Notes: generated by a model not told the origin, from the sequence alone. A DNA stretch of 64,000 nucleotides from an uncultured Acidobacteriaceae bacterium (GCA_937879855.1 CALFMO010000067.1:124001-188000); one strand, 5' to 3'; shown: positions 34,701 to 44,976, numbered from the stretch's first letter. A program made the numbers and translations.

Positions 34701-36851
34701 TCAAACAGACTGGAGAACACACACCCCATACGGCTCCAGAGACACAGTCCCGGAGCGTGTGGATCCCGTAAGCAGTTCCTTGCTCGTTCCAGCAATTTGG
34801 AACGACTGAGGCGCGTTGGTGTGATTCAACACAAACGTGATTGTGCCATGATCGGTCCGCCGCCTGGTGACCTCGATTCCGGCTGGCACTTCGAGTGCAC
34901 CTTTGACTCCTGCAGTTGCTATGAGCGTCAGCGAGACGCGAGCCAGGTCGGCGGAATCTAGGTGAGCGCCGAGGTAGATGGCCTTGCCCCCGCCGAAAGA
35001 ATGCGAAGTAATGGCAGCTTTACCGGCATACGGGTTGCCGGTATAGGTCGCGAGGACCTCAGCTTGCCCCGGGTCGAGGATGTCGGCCCACAGGTGACAC
35101 TCGGCATCCTTTCCGGCCAGCGATTTGCTGAACCGCACACCTTGTTTCTCGGAGTAGATCGGTTGGTAATCCAAAACCGTAACTCCCATGACATCGCGAA
35201 GCAGTCCGGGCAGCGGAGTGTCGACAATCCGGCTGTGTTCGTCCTTGACTCCGAGACGGAATCCGGCGATGAAGGTTCCGCCGCGCCGAACAAAGTCTCG
35301 GATTTTGTCGGCTTGCTCTTGCGAGACGACATACATTACCGGCGCGAATAGGATCTTGTAGGGCGAAAGGTCTTGCGTGGCATCGACGATGTCTACACCG
35401 GCGTGGGACGCCGTAATCGACCCGTACCACGTTAGAAGTTCTGAGAGGTACTTGAGTTTGGGCTGGCCGGGTTGGATCGCGAGTGCCCAGTCGGAAACGG
35501 GATCGAAGCAGAGAGCCAATTCTGCGGAATAGCGGGCGTTGAGGACTTCGCTGCCCAGCGATTTAAGCTCGCGGATCGTGCGCTGTACTTCATCGAAGGC
35601 GGGACTATGCGATCGATCGTGATTCAGCAGGCCATGCCAGTACTCTTCAGCTCCAAAGTCGGCTGTATCCCACCGGAAATAGTTGACGCCCATGGCGCCA
35701 TGGGCGATTGCCTGAAAGGTCCAAAGCCGAATCTGCCCGGGTTCGGGCTGAGGCGAGAAAAAAGGCTGGCCGGACTTTCCTACTTGTTCTTCCATTACTA
35801 AGAACGGCTGGCCGTCTTTGACACTGCGGGCGGCGTCGTGAGTGAAAGAAACGATCGGCGCTACGGCGTCGCTCCCTAAGCTGGTGCCGGAATCAGAACC
35901 ATTCATGACGATGGAGATGAAACCGGGATAATTGTCGGCCGAAAAGAAATCCAGTTTTCGGTAGAGATCGCGCAGGTTAATGGTGTCGACTACGCCGACA
36001 TTATTCGTGGTGACAAAGTGTGTGGGACAAAGCTGCCGCAGGATTGTGAGCTGCTCGTCGAGGAATGTGACATTTGCGTGGCTCTGATACCGGTCGTAGT
36101 CCAGGGCGAGACCGGGATTCACCGGTGCGCCTGACGGAAGAGGTACGGGGATTTGCGCGAAGTCAGTATAGGTCTGGCTCCAGAAGACCGTGCCCCAGGC
36201 TTTGTTTAGAGGTGGAAGCGTGCCATATCTTTCCCGCAACCAGTGTTGAAAGCCTTCGCGGCAGAAGCGGCAATAACAGCGTGGGCTCTCGCCCAGAGTG
36301 AATTCATTGTCAATTTGCCAGCCAATCACGCCGGGCGTGGAGGCGAAGGCCCGCGCCATCTCGGTGGCTACTCGCGCCGAAAGACGTCGGTAGGTCCGGT
36401 TGGTGGGGCAGGTGAAACGGCGTGCTCCGGGGTTCAAGGTCTGGCCATGATCGTTGACCATCAGGACCTCGGGATATTTTTGAGTCAGCCATGGCGGCGG
36501 GGCAGCGGATGGCGTGCCAATGATTACGGCGATTCCATGTTCGTTGAGCAGCTTGATGCAACGTTGCAGCCAGGAAAAATCGAAGCTGCCCTCCTGCGGC
36601 TCGAGGAGCGCCCACGCGAATTCGGCGAGGCGCACGTTGGTAATCCCCATCTGCGCCATCGCAAGCACATCCTGCTGCCACAACGATTCTGGCGTCTGAT
36701 CGGGATAATAGTCCGTGCCGAAGAGCAAGAGGCGACTTGATAGTGAAAGGCTTTTTCTGCCGCCCGCTTCATTTGCCTGCGCGGCCAACAACCTGGGACC
36801 GCAGGCAAGCGTTGCACCTGCTGTGATTAGGAATCGACGTCGGCTGATCAT
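34701..36851 (-). CDS. Secreted GH42-type beta-galactosidase
   Basis: A 716-residue glycoside hydrolase with a Tat signal (SRRRFLITAGATLACG). The GH42 catalytic domain (about 45-440) has FGTDYYPDQTPESLWQQD, the acid/base Glu in GWQIDNEFTLG and the nucleophile Glu in VMEEQVGKSG. It is followed by the trimerisation-like domain and a small beta domain. GH42 enzymes remove terminal beta-galactose or alpha-arabinose. CYCRFCREGF contains the cysteines often seen near the GH42 metal site. I start at 36851 where the Tat signal begins; the open frame continues far upstream into the M20 gene region. Confidence 0.87.
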   Translation of the reverse strand: MISRRRFLITAGATLACGPRLLAAQANEAGGRKSLSLSSRLLLFGTDYYPDQTPESLWQQDVLAMAQMGITNVRLAEFAWALLEPQEGSFDFSWLQRCIKLLNEHGIAVIIGTPSAAPPPWLTQKYPEVLMVNDHGQTLNPGARRFTCPTNRTYRRLSARVATEMARAFASTPGVIGWQIDNEFTLGESPRCYCRFCREGFQHWLRERYGTLPPLNKAWGTVFWSQTYTDFAQIPVPLPSGAPVNPGLALDYDRYQSHANVTFLDEQLTILRQLCPTHFVTTNNVGVVDTINLRDLYRKLDFFSADNYPGFISIVMNGSDSGTSLGSDAVAPIVSFTHDAARSVKDGQPFLVMEEQVGKSGQPFFSPQPEPGQIRLWTFQAIAHGAMGVNYFRWDTADFGAEEYWHGLLNHDRSHSPAFDEVQRTIRELKSLGSEVLNARYSAELALCFDPVSDWALAIQPGQPKLKYLSELLTWYGSITASHAGVDIVDATQDLSPYKILFAPVMYVVSQEQADKIRDFVRRGGTFIAGFRLGVKDEHSRIVDTPLPGLLRDVMGVTVLDYQPIYSEKQGVRFSKSLAGKDAECHLWADILDPGQAEVLATYTGNPYAGKAAITSHSFGGGKAIYLGAHLDSADLARVSLTLIATAGVKGALEVPAGIEVTRRRTDHGTITFVLNHTNAPQSFQIAGTSKELLTGSTRSGTVSLEPYGVCVLQSV

Positions 36852-36972
36852 AGGGTACGCTGTATAGCACTGTTTATGGCTAGCTGCAATCTTTTCCGCC
36901 GACTCGGCAGGCGAACGCGGTTTCTGTTTAGCTACTCCGACGCGCTGACAACGCAACCTTGGGTGACAGGAC

Positions 36973-38490
36973 TCATCTGCCGGCCACCGCCGCGACGATA
37001 TCAAATAAAACTCGGGGTCCCCGCCGCACTTCTTCCACTCGAATTCGCTCATCGTTCCCGTGCTCGGTGTGCCCTTCTTCCTCGGTCGCGGTGTAGGGAT
37101 TGAAGCCGTAGGCGTCGATGCCTAGCGGCCGGTACATCTGGTTCTCGGTATAGCCGCTGGTGATGTGCGGCACCACCGGCGCTCCGGGAAAATACTTTGC
37201 CGAAACTTCGCGGATGGCTGCGAATAGAGAATTGTCAGTCCCTGAATAATTGGCGACCCGAAACTCGCCCTTCCACGGTTCCACGGTTACGTTCGGATCG
37301 TTCACTACATGCTGGACTTCCGCCAGCAGAGCCTTGGGATCGCCTCCGGGTAGAATGCGCACATCCAGGTTCGCCCATGCCTCGGGAGGAATTACGTTGG
37401 TCTGCTCCGATCCTCCCATCATGGTGAGCGAAATGGTGTCGCGTAAAAGAAAGTTCAACGACTCGTCCTTCTCCACTTCATCCTGAAATTTCTTATCCTC
37501 GATCGCCTTGCGGATATTGCGATATTGCGCCGCCCGCTCCGGCGGTTCCTGAGGCGCCATGTCGCGCAAGAATTCTTCAACTACCGGCAGGACTCGCGTC
37601 GGCGTCCGATAGGCAATGATGCGGTTCAGGGCTCGCACCAGACGGTTCGGAGCCGAATCCGGATTGGGCCGCGATCCATGTCCCGGCCGGCCATGCGCGA
37701 CTACATGCAGCCAGTAGGTGGTCTTCTCGCCGACGTCGACGCCAACGTACTTGACCTTGCCGTTCTCCAGCAGATTCTCCCCACCTTCGTTGATCAGAAA
37801 CTCGGCATTCTCCAGCAGGTCGCGCTGGTGCTTGATGAACCAGTCGCTTCCGGTTCCATCCGCCTCTTCGTCGGCGACCGCGAGAAAAATCACGTTACGA
37901 TCCAGCGCGACTTTCTCGCGCTTCAGCATGACCATAACCACCAGTTGCGCCAACCCTTCATCTTTCATGTCCTGGGCGCCGCGGCCCCACAGGTAGCCGT
38001 CTTTAATCTCTCCGCTAAAGGGAGGCACCTTCCAATGCGACGGATCGCTCGTGACTACATCCATATGGTTCAACAGAATGATGGGCCGTTTAGCGTCGCT
38101 AGCGATATGCGGCAGACGCGCCCAAAGATCGCCCCGGCCCGGCGTGTATTCGAAAGTGCGGTTCTCGATCCCTTCCTGATCAAGAATTTTCTTGTAGAAC
38201 TCCACGGCCCGCATTTCGTTTCCGGGAGGATTGGTGGTGTCGATGCGTAGATACTCCTGCATCCAGGTGACAGCCAGGTCGGAATACTGCTGCAGACGCT
38301 CGGCCGGAACACGCGAAGAGGCCATCTCCATTCCTTCGCCCCAACACATCCCACAAAAGATCCACAACCAAGCCGCCAGCCATAACCCACTCCGTCGCCA
38401 GTAAGGTCGCAAACGTTCCTCCCGAGGGAAAATTATTTCCCACGCAGTTTTTATATCAGGTTCGCCAAAATTACCCTGCCGTTCTGGCAA
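36973..38490 (-). CDS. Exported M20-family metallopeptidase
   Basis: A 505-residue zinc peptidase of the M20 (ArgE/DapE/carboxypeptidase-like) family. It has HMDVVTSDPSHWKVPPF, GRGAQDMKDEG, the catalytic Glu region VADEEADGTGSDWF, a dimerisation domain with VAHGRPGHGSRPN and a C-terminal TEEEGHTEHGNDERI. A hydrophobic segment (about 35-50) ending in GMCWG looks like a signal peptide or anchor, placed unusually deep, so the real start may be downstream of 38490. Substrates are probably peptides or N-acyl amino acids. Confidence 0.83.
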   Translation of the reverse strand: MPERQGNFGEPDIKTAWEIIFPREERLRPYWRRSGLWLAAWLWIFCGMCWGEGMEMASSRVPAERLQQYSDLAVTWMQEYLRIDTTNPPGNEMRAVEFYKKILDQEGIENRTFEYTPGRGDLWARLPHIASDAKRPIILLNHMDVVTSDPSHWKVPPFSGEIKDGYLWGRGAQDMKDEGLAQLVVMVMLKREKVALDRNVIFLAVADEEADGTGSDWFIKHQRDLLENAEFLINEGGENLLENGKVKYVGVDVGEKTTYWLHVVAHGRPGHGSRPNPDSAPNRLVRALNRIIAYRTPTRVLPVVEEFLRDMAPQEPPERAAQYRNIRKAIEDKKFQDEVEKDESLNFLLRDTISLTMMGGSEQTNVIPPEAWANLDVRILPGGDPKALLAEVQHVVNDPNVTVEPWKGEFRVANYSGTDNSLFAAIREVSAKYFPGAPVVPHITSGYTENQMYRPLGIDAYGFNPYTATEEEGHTEHGNDERIRVEEVRRGPRVLFDIVAAVAGR

Positions 38491-38702
38491 TAGAGCCTGA
38501 ATCTGACTACAATGTGTATAGATATCAAGCGTTTAGCGGTTCAACCTTAATGAGCGATTTGGCATCCCACATGATAATAGGAATGCCAGGCGCCGCTGCA
38601 ACGGGCGCCCGCTGTCCAAGGCAAGCGTCGCGTCAGCGCTGGCCGGCTCAGCGACACCGCTGGCTTTCCACAATCGGTTTAAAGGGACGCAATCGAATTC
38701 AC

Positions 38703-38718
38703 GCACGCCCAGGCGTGC
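38703..38718. promoter_or_regulatory. Palindrome in the leader of the OmpA-like gene
   Basis: GCACGCC-CA-GGCGTGC is a perfect seven-base-arm palindrome about 46 bases before the ATG at 38764. It may be a leader stem-loop affecting mRNA stability, as is common for outer-membrane protein transcripts, or an operator. Confidence 0.4.
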
Positions 38719-38763
38719 CGGAGTGGAGCGTTTATGCTCCCCCAAACTTGGAGGAAGTCCTTT

Positions 38764-39654
38764 ATGAATAACCGCCTACTTTTCGCCCTGCCGTTGGCTG
38801 CTGTACTTGCTTTCCCCGCCATCGCGCAGACCACTTCGTCTTCTTCAGATCAGACTCAGCCTGCGGCTACGCAGCAGACCCAGTCAACCTCGTCCGACAC
38901 CAGCAACGCGACCGGCAAAGCGCCTCTGGCCGCGCCGTCCCGCGAAGGCTTCTGGGGACGCGTGAATCCCTTTGCCCGTAAGAAATATGTGCAGCGCCAA
39001 ACCGAGCCCATCCGCGACCGCGTCAACGAGCTGGATGAGCTGACCTCGGCCAATAGCCGGTCCATCAAAGACACCGACGCCCGTGCGCAGCAAGGCATCA
39101 AGCTGGCTTCGGACAAGGCTAACGAAGCTGATCAGCACGCTATGGATGCTGGCAACAAGGCCACCGCGGCCCAACAGTCGGCGCAGCAGGTTACCGCCCG
39201 CGTGCAGACAGTTGAGAATGTGGTTGGCAACATCGACCAATACAAGGCCTCGAACCAGACGGAAATCCGCTTCCGTCCCGGCCAGACCATGCTGAGCAAG
39301 AACGCCAAGGATGCTCTCGACACCATGGCCACCGGCGTGAAGGGCCAGCGCGGTTACATCATTGAAGTACAGGGATTCTCCTCCGGCAAGGGACAGACCG
39401 CAATCACCAACTCGCAGAAGATGGCCGAGTCGGTGGTCCGATATCTCGTCCTCAACCACGAGATTCCGGTCTATCGCATCTACCTCGTCGGGATGGGCAA
39501 TGCCCCTGCTCCGTCGACGGATGAGACTGCTAAGAGCAAGCGCGTCAGCGGTGGCCGCGTTGAAGTCAGCCTGCTGAAGAACGATCTGGAGCAGCTCTCC
39601 AGCAACGCCGGAGCGCCCGCCACCACGGTCGACCAACAGCAGCAACCGAAGTAA
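38764..39654 (+). CDS. OmpA-like periplasmic/outer-membrane protein
   Basis: A 296-residue protein with signal peptide (LLFALPLAAVLAFPAIAQ), a Ser/Thr/Gln-rich linker, a helical, probably coiled-coil middle (about 80-165) with alanine/glutamine-rich heptads, and a C-terminal OmpA-like domain (about 170-280; IRFRPGQTMLSKNAKDALD, then EVQGFSSGKGQTAITNSQKMAE and YLVGMGNAPAPS). The domain binds peptidoglycan in homologs, so it may tether the envelope. TTGGAGGAAG lies before the ATG and a strong terminator follows. Confidence 0.83.
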   Translation: MNNRLLFALPLAAVLAFPAIAQTTSSSSDQTQPAATQQTQSTSSDTSNATGKAPLAAPSREGFWGRVNPFARKKYVQRQTEPIRDRVNELDELTSANSRSIKDTDARAQQGIKLASDKANEADQHAMDAGNKATAAQQSAQQVTARVQTVENVVGNIDQYKASNQTEIRFRPGQTMLSKNAKDALDTMATGVKGQRGYIIEVQGFSSGKGQTAITNSQKMAESVVRYLVLNHEIPVYRIYLVGMGNAPAPSTDETAKSKRVSGGRVEVSLLKNDLEQLSSNAGAPATTVDQQQQPK

Positions 39655-39697
39655 AGTTTGGGACCGAAGGCGCCTCGCCTATAAGTCCCTCCCCCGG

Positions 39698-39728
39698 AAA
39701 AAGCCCCTCTCGCAGTGAGGGGCTTTTT
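39698..39728 (+). terminator. Strong intrinsic terminator after the OmpA-like gene
   Basis: A 12-base perfect stem, AAAAAGCCCCTC and GAGGGGCTTTTT, with a seven-base loop and T-run. Because A and T runs flank both sides it could act in both directions. It lies 43 bases after the stop. Confidence 0.92.
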
Positions 39729-39777
39729 CTCATTCCGCTCTCGCTCACGCTTCCGCTATCCTCCCGTCCATACGTCT

Positions 39778-42315
39778 ATGTACGATCTAAAACTTGCGCT
39801 TCGCCAATTTCGGAAGTCGCCGGGCTTCGCCGCCACCGTAATCCTCACCATAGCTCTTGGCATCGGAGCCAACACCGCCATCTTTACCCTGGTGCACGCG
39901 ATTCTTTTGAAATCGCTGCCGGTGGCAAATCCCGCAAGCTTGTACCGGATCGGCGACCTTGACGACTGCTGCGTCAATGGTGGCTTCATGAACGAGAACG
40001 GCGATTTCGACATCTTTTCTTATGACCTGTATCGCCACTTTCAGGAATCGACTCCCGAATTCGAGGAACTCGCTGCCTTCCAGTCCGGACACAACACCGT
40101 CAATGTTCGCACCGGAGCCGCGACGGCCAAGGCTGAAACTGCTGAATATGTCTCCGGAAACTACTTCTCGACTTTCGGCTTAGGGGCTTATGCCGGCCGC
40201 ATGCTGCAGGCATCCGACGATGTCCCCGGAGCGGCTCCAGTGGCAGTCCTCAGCTACCAGGCTTGGCAGGCAGCCCACGCCGCCGATCCCGGTGTAATCG
40301 GCGCAACGTTTTACATACAGAACAAGCCATTTACGATCGTCGGGATCTCGCCCCCCGGATTCTTTGGCGACCGGATCGCCAGCAACCCGCCCGCGCTCTG
40401 GATTCCGCTGAACGATGAACCCTATCTGGAGCGCGAGACGACCATGCTGAAACAATCAGATATCAACTGGCTCTACGTTCTGGGCCGGGTCAAGCCCGGA
40501 GCCAATCCCGGCAGCCTGGAGGCCAAACTATCCAACACGCTGCGCCAGTGGTTGGCCACACAAACCGCCTACACCATCAACGGAGCCCAGACGCAAATTC
40601 CCAAACAGCATGTCGTATTGACTCCCGGAGGCGCTGGAATCCAAAACATGCAAATCGCGACTGGCAGCGGACTGCGCTTGCTCATGGCGATCTCCGGTTT
40701 GGTTCTGCTCGTGGCCTGCGCCAACATCGCAAATCTTCTCTTGGCCAAGGGTGCGAATCGCCGGGCTCAGACTTCGATCAGCATGGCGCTGGGCGCGGCG
40801 CGATCCCGCCTGATCCGCCAGATGCTGCTGGAAAGCTTGCTGCTAGGGTGCGCCGGCGGAGCGGTCGGCATCGCGCTGGCTTATGCTGGGGCCCGCATGA
40901 TTCTGGCTCTAGCTTTCCCCAACTCTCCGTTTGTCACCATCCATGCAACGCCATCGTTGGTTGTCCTCGGCTTTGCTCTAGCGCTGTCGCTGCTGACAGG
41001 AATCATATTCGGGATTGGGCCCGCCTGGATTACCTCGCATTCCGATCCTGCCGAAGCCTTGCGCGGCGTGAACCGCAGCACGCAAGATCGGACCTCGCTG
41101 CCGCAAAAATCGCTCATCATTTTTCAGGCCGCCCTGTCGCTGGTGCTGCTGGTCGGCGCCGGCTTGCTCACCCAGAGCCTACGCAACCTTGAGCATCAAA
41201 ACTTCGGCATTGCCACCGCGAAGCGTTACGTCGTCCACTTTGACCTCGCCGGCGCCGGCTACACGATAGATACGATCCGCTCGGCAACCGAGCAACTGGA
41301 ACGCGAGTTCTCGTCCCTACCGGGCGTCCAGAATGTGGGATTGGCTCTTTACAGCACCCTAGAGGGCAACAACTGGGGCGAGAGCATATTCATCGAAGGC
41401 CGGCCAGCGCCAGGTCCTGGACAAGACCACGGATCATCGTGGGATCGCGTAAGCCCGCATTTTTTCGAGACCATCGGTCAGCCCGTCATTCGCGGCCGCG
41501 GCATCACTGACCAGGACACGGCGACATCGCGCATGGTTGCGGTCGTCAATCAGGCCTTCGTCAAAAGGTTCTTTCCCAACGAAGATCCCATCGGCCGCCA
41601 CTTTGGAACCTTCGATCAAAAGTATGCGGCGGATTACGAAATCGTCGGCGTTGTGGCCGATGCTAAATACACCAGGCCGCGTAATCCCGTGCGTCCTATG
41701 TATTTCCGGCCCCTGACCCAGTTGAATACAACGATCAAAGAGCGCAGTGCCTTTACTGGGGAGACGCGTTCCTTGTTCCCCAACTCCATGACCATCCGTT
41801 ATGCCGGCGATGCTGCGACCCTGGAATCCACGGTTCGCCGCACCCTTGCCAACCTCAATCCCAACCTTACCGTACGCGAGTTCACTTCACTTGACTATCA
41901 GGTCGCTGGAAACTTCAACCAGGAACGGCTGATCTCTCGACTGACCGTTCTATTCGGATTGCTGGCGCTTGTGCTGGCGTCAGTTGGTCTGTACGGGATT
42001 ACTGCCTATTCGGTCGCGCGCCGCACCAGCGAAATCGGCGTGCGCATGGCACTCGGCGCCAACCGGAGCGACGTTGTAGCTCTCGTGCTGCGGGCAGCAT
42101 CGTGGCAGGTGGGAGTCGGCCTTGCCATCGGTATTCCGGTCGCGCTGTTGGGCGGCCACTTGATGGCGAGTCAGCTCTACGGCGTACGCACCTATGATCC
42201 GATCTCGATCGCCGCGGCGGTCGTGATTCTTTCTGCGTTTGCGGCTATTGCCGGATTCATCCCGGCAAGACGCGCGGCCAGCATTGAACCGATGAACGCT
42301 CTTCGCACGGAATGA
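39778..42315 (+). CDS. ADOP-type permease (MacB/FtsX family)
   Basis: An 845-residue membrane protein of the acidobacterial duplicated orphan permease type. It starts LKLALRQFRKSPGFAATVIL, typical of the family, with one membrane helix, a large periplasmic MacB-type domain, FtsX helices (about 300-420), then a second periplasmic domain and second FtsX helix set ending in RRASEIGVRMAL-like RRTSEIGVRMALG. No ATPase gene is adjacent, hence 'orphan'. Function in these bacteria is unresolved; relatives export peptides or lipoproteins or transduce signals. The start at 39778 fits the family N-terminus. These genes occur in many copies in Acidobacteria. Confidence 0.88.
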   Translation: MYDLKLALRQFRKSPGFAATVILTIALGIGANTAIFTLVHAILLKSLPVANPASLYRIGDLDDCCVNGGFMNENGDFDIFSYDLYRHFQESTPEFEELAAFQSGHNTVNVRTGAATAKAETAEYVSGNYFSTFGLGAYAGRMLQASDDVPGAAPVAVLSYQAWQAAHAADPGVIGATFYIQNKPFTIVGISPPGFFGDRIASNPPALWIPLNDEPYLERETTMLKQSDINWLYVLGRVKPGANPGSLEAKLSNTLRQWLATQTAYTINGAQTQIPKQHVVLTPGGAGIQNMQIATGSGLRLLMAISGLVLLVACANIANLLLAKGANRRAQTSISMALGAARSRLIRQMLLESLLLGCAGGAVGIALAYAGARMILALAFPNSPFVTIHATPSLVVLGFALALSLLTGIIFGIGPAWITSHSDPAEALRGVNRSTQDRTSLPQKSLIIFQAALSLVLLVGAGLLTQSLRNLEHQNFGIATAKRYVVHFDLAGAGYTIDTIRSATEQLEREFSSLPGVQNVGLALYSTLEGNNWGESIFIEGRPAPGPGQDHGSSWDRVSPHFFETIGQPVIRGRGITDQDTATSRMVAVVNQAFVKRFFPNEDPIGRHFGTFDQKYAADYEIVGVVADAKYTRPRNPVRPMYFRPLTQLNTTIKERSAFTGETRSLFPNSMTIRYAGDAATLESTVRRTLANLNPNLTVREFTSLDYQVAGNFNQERLISRLTVLFGLLALVLASVGLYGITAYSVARRTSEIGVRMALGANRSDVVALVLRAASWQVGVGLAIGIPVALLGGHLMASQLYGVRTYDPISIAAAVVILSAFAAIAGFIPARRAASIEPMNALRTE

Positions 42316-42352
42316 GAGTTCTCGGAAATCACGATGAGGACGCTTATCGGAC

Positions 42353-44824
42353 CTAGATCAGCGAGTGCCAGTCGAACGAGCCCTGGCCTCTTTGGTCCCA
42401 CATTTCTAATGCCTGATAACAGAAAGCCGTGGACACAGGGTTCATGAACGGAAGCATTTCGCCGTTCTTTTTTCCGAACCAGAAGCCGCCGAGCAGGCGA
42501 GGATCCGGATCGTTAGACTGGAAGCCCTTTAGCATCGCCACTTCTTCTTGCGCGGCTTCTTCGTCCAGCGGCACAACTCCGTATTGATCGGCAAACAGGC
42601 GGACCCGGAGCAGTTGCGCAACCGCGTCCGAACGCAGGAACAGCGGCGAAAGGATCCGAACGAAGCCAGCCAGGCGGGCGATTCCCTCTGTCATCGCTTC
42701 TGCACATGAAGTCTCGCTAGCCACGGGCAGCAGACCCTCAAGAAAATAAGAATAAGCATGCAGGCGGTCCACAACCGGAACGTCGGTGTCACATCCTGGA
42801 AGGAACGAAGCATGGGTCGCGACGGACGTATTCAGTAATTGGCGATAAGCAGCGAGGTACCGTTCATTCTTGGTGACTTGCCAGAGCTCGTACCAGCCGA
42901 GCGCGGCCTTGAGTTGATAACAACCGGGGCTGCGCGACCAGCGACCGGCTTCGTAAGGGATAGCTTGCTTGCCGGGCAGCTCCAGGATAGGACTGAAATG
43001 CGCGCCATCCACAAAATCGCGCATCATCGAATCGCCGCATTTCACGGCAGTAGCCAGGAACTTTTCGTTCGCGGTCGCGCGCCACACCTGCAACAGTCCG
43101 CGCACGATGATCCCGTTGTCGAAGAAATACGAATATCGACTGCCTTTTGCCTCACATTCGAAGGGCATCGCGGAGCATGCAGGATCCCACGCCTCCACCA
43201 GGTAACCGGCAGCCTCAATCGCCGCGTCCAGGTAACGACCTTCGGGGTGCTGCTCCGAAAGGCAGGTCAAAGCACTGGCATAGTAGGCAGTGATTTCCGT
43301 AGTCAGTGGAGCATTCTGTTGGCGATCGCTGTAGTAATATCGCGCGACTCCGCCGTTGGATTCCTGAATGCCAGAATTCAGAAACCACTCCCCTGCTGCC
43401 TGGCGGACGCTCGTCTTAACCTGCTGCATGTATTTCATTGACTTCTCCCCTGCATTCTGCGAGCCGGAACGCACTGCGGAAAAGAAACGCAGATAGTCGT
43501 CCACGACTTCCGAAATGGGCGTGCCTTGCGCTGCTAAGAAATTTTGTTCGGAGAAGCTGCGGCGTAAGTCGTCCGACTGCAGGAGCCGAGTTAAATGCCT
43601 CGTCAACGTACGGCCATCTCCCGGATCGTAAAACTCGACTGCGACCCCTTCTTCTTTGGCAATTTCAACAATCTCCGGAATGGCGGCAGCCACCATGGGC
43701 AGGCCGTACTGGCAGGCCTGATGCACCACCCCGCTGGTGCCGGCCGCCGAGGAATACGGCAACACCAGAACGGATGCGCTCTTGAAAAGGGCCGGCAAAT
43801 CGGCCTCAGGAACGTACCCGAGAAAACGAACGCCCGCGTGTCCCGCCCATTTTTGCTGCAGGGATTCCAGGTAACCAGGGGCGCTAGGATGATTCGTTCC
43901 CGCCACGACTACAACCGCGTTCGGAACCTGGGAGCGAATCTCGTCAATCGAATCAAGCAACAGATCGACTTTCTTGTAAGTTCCCCAATATCCGAATGCC
44001 AGAATGACGCGCTCGGAAGAACTCGGTTGCGCGACCGCGACGGGGGCGGAGCTCAGCTGCGTCAACTCTGGGGCGTGGCCATTGAATGTTCCATGCGGAC
44101 GAGCATGGATGCGATCAGGGCTGACGCCGTAATTGCTAATCAATTCGTTGCGGAATGAGGGCAGCAACACCGAGATGTCGCCGGACAGAAGCAACAACCT
44201 CGTCGCGATGCGGCCTGCGGTTCGGTACAACCCCGGGAAACGAATTCCTGCGTCCTCGAGATTGATCCGCTCAAACACCGTGTGCAGCGTGATGTGCGTG
44301 TAGTAGCCCATGGCGCGCGCCATGGCCGGAACAGTCAGGGCCAGAAAAGCGGCCGCTGGGGTGCGAGCGAAGGTTGAAAACCCTATGTTGAACCACACCA
44401 CATCCGGTTTGTTTTTTGCAATCGCCCGCAACAGGCGCACAGGATTGAGAATAGAATCGAAACACCAGCAACGCTGAACGTTGAAGCCGTCTAACTCGCT
44501 TTGCGAATGGTCATCATCGGCGAGAACGCTGAGTTCCACCCGCGAATCGTTCCGCAGGGCGCAAGCGAGGTGATATCCATATTCGTTGAGATCGCCCCGG
44601 CTGGGGGGGAAAGAAGTAACTAGCGCAACCCTCATAGGGCGTGGAACTGTGTCGGTCTGCGCAACACCGGATATCGCGTCGGGCTCCGAAAAACGCGCGA
44701 AAGGGCTGGTTCCGTACGACGTAAGCACGAGTGGCGGCTCCGTTTTTGTCTGACGAAATTTCGGTGCAGGAATTTCAGAAAGGGTTGGTCTCGCGGAGCG
44801 AACTACAGTGAGGCCGATGCGCAC
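42353..44824 (-). CDS. Glycosyltransferase fused to an (alpha/alpha)-barrel-like domain
   Basis: An 823-residue two-part protein. Residues about 64-430 form a GT-B glycosyltransferase of family 4 type: MRVALVTSFPPSRGDLNEYG at the start, the GYWGTYKKVDLLLDSI segment and the nucleotide-sugar region with SAAGTSGVVHQACQYGLPMVAA. Residues about 450-823 look like a helical (alpha/alpha) barrel resembling glycoside hydrolase or epimerase folds (YYYSDRQQNAPLTTEITAYY, SYFFDNGIIVRGLLQ, YEAGRWSRSPGCYQLKAA). The first 63 residues are unstructured; an alternative start is Met at 44635. Sugar donor and product unknown; probably exopolysaccharide or glycoprotein. Confidence 0.78.
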   Translation of the reverse strand: MRIGLTVVRSARPTLSEIPAPKFRQTKTEPPLVLTSYGTSPFARFSEPDAISGVAQTDTVPRPMRVALVTSFPPSRGDLNEYGYHLACALRNDSRVELSVLADDDHSQSELDGFNVQRCWCFDSILNPVRLLRAIAKNKPDVVWFNIGFSTFARTPAAAFLALTVPAMARAMGYYTHITLHTVFERINLEDAGIRFPGLYRTAGRIATRLLLLSGDISVLLPSFRNELISNYGVSPDRIHARPHGTFNGHAPELTQLSSAPVAVAQPSSSERVILAFGYWGTYKKVDLLLDSIDEIRSQVPNAVVVVAGTNHPSAPGYLESLQQKWAGHAGVRFLGYVPEADLPALFKSASVLVLPYSSAAGTSGVVHQACQYGLPMVAAAIPEIVEIAKEEGVAVEFYDPGDGRTLTRHLTRLLQSDDLRRSFSEQNFLAAQGTPISEVVDDYLRFFSAVRSGSQNAGEKSMKYMQQVKTSVRQAAGEWFLNSGIQESNGGVARYYYSDRQQNAPLTTEITAYYASALTCLSEQHPEGRYLDAAIEAAGYLVEAWDPACSAMPFECEAKGSRYSYFFDNGIIVRGLLQVWRATANEKFLATAVKCGDSMMRDFVDGAHFSPILELPGKQAIPYEAGRWSRSPGCYQLKAALGWYELWQVTKNERYLAAYRQLLNTSVATHASFLPGCDTDVPVVDRLHAYSYFLEGLLPVASETSCAEAMTEGIARLAGFVRILSPLFLRSDAVAQLLRVRLFADQYGVVPLDEEAAQEEVAMLKGFQSNDPDPRLLGGFWFGKKNGEMLPFMNPVSTAFCYQALEMWDQRGQGSFDWHSLI

Positions 44825-44976
44825 TCAAGCGTCGGCAAGCTATTACGTACCATTGCGTTAATTCACAGCTACAGTGATTACCGGAGTTTCGTCGTGATGA
44901 TGCCGTAGCAGGTCAGCGATCTACATCGGTGATATCTTGGTGTTGAATCGTCGCATCCGAACCGCAGTTAAATTTC

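Noticed and set aside
38514..38771. 85-codon plus-strand frame before the OmpA-like gene
   Set aside because: Overlaps the OmpA-like start and its ribosome site; runs through a leader palindrome; no family resemblance.
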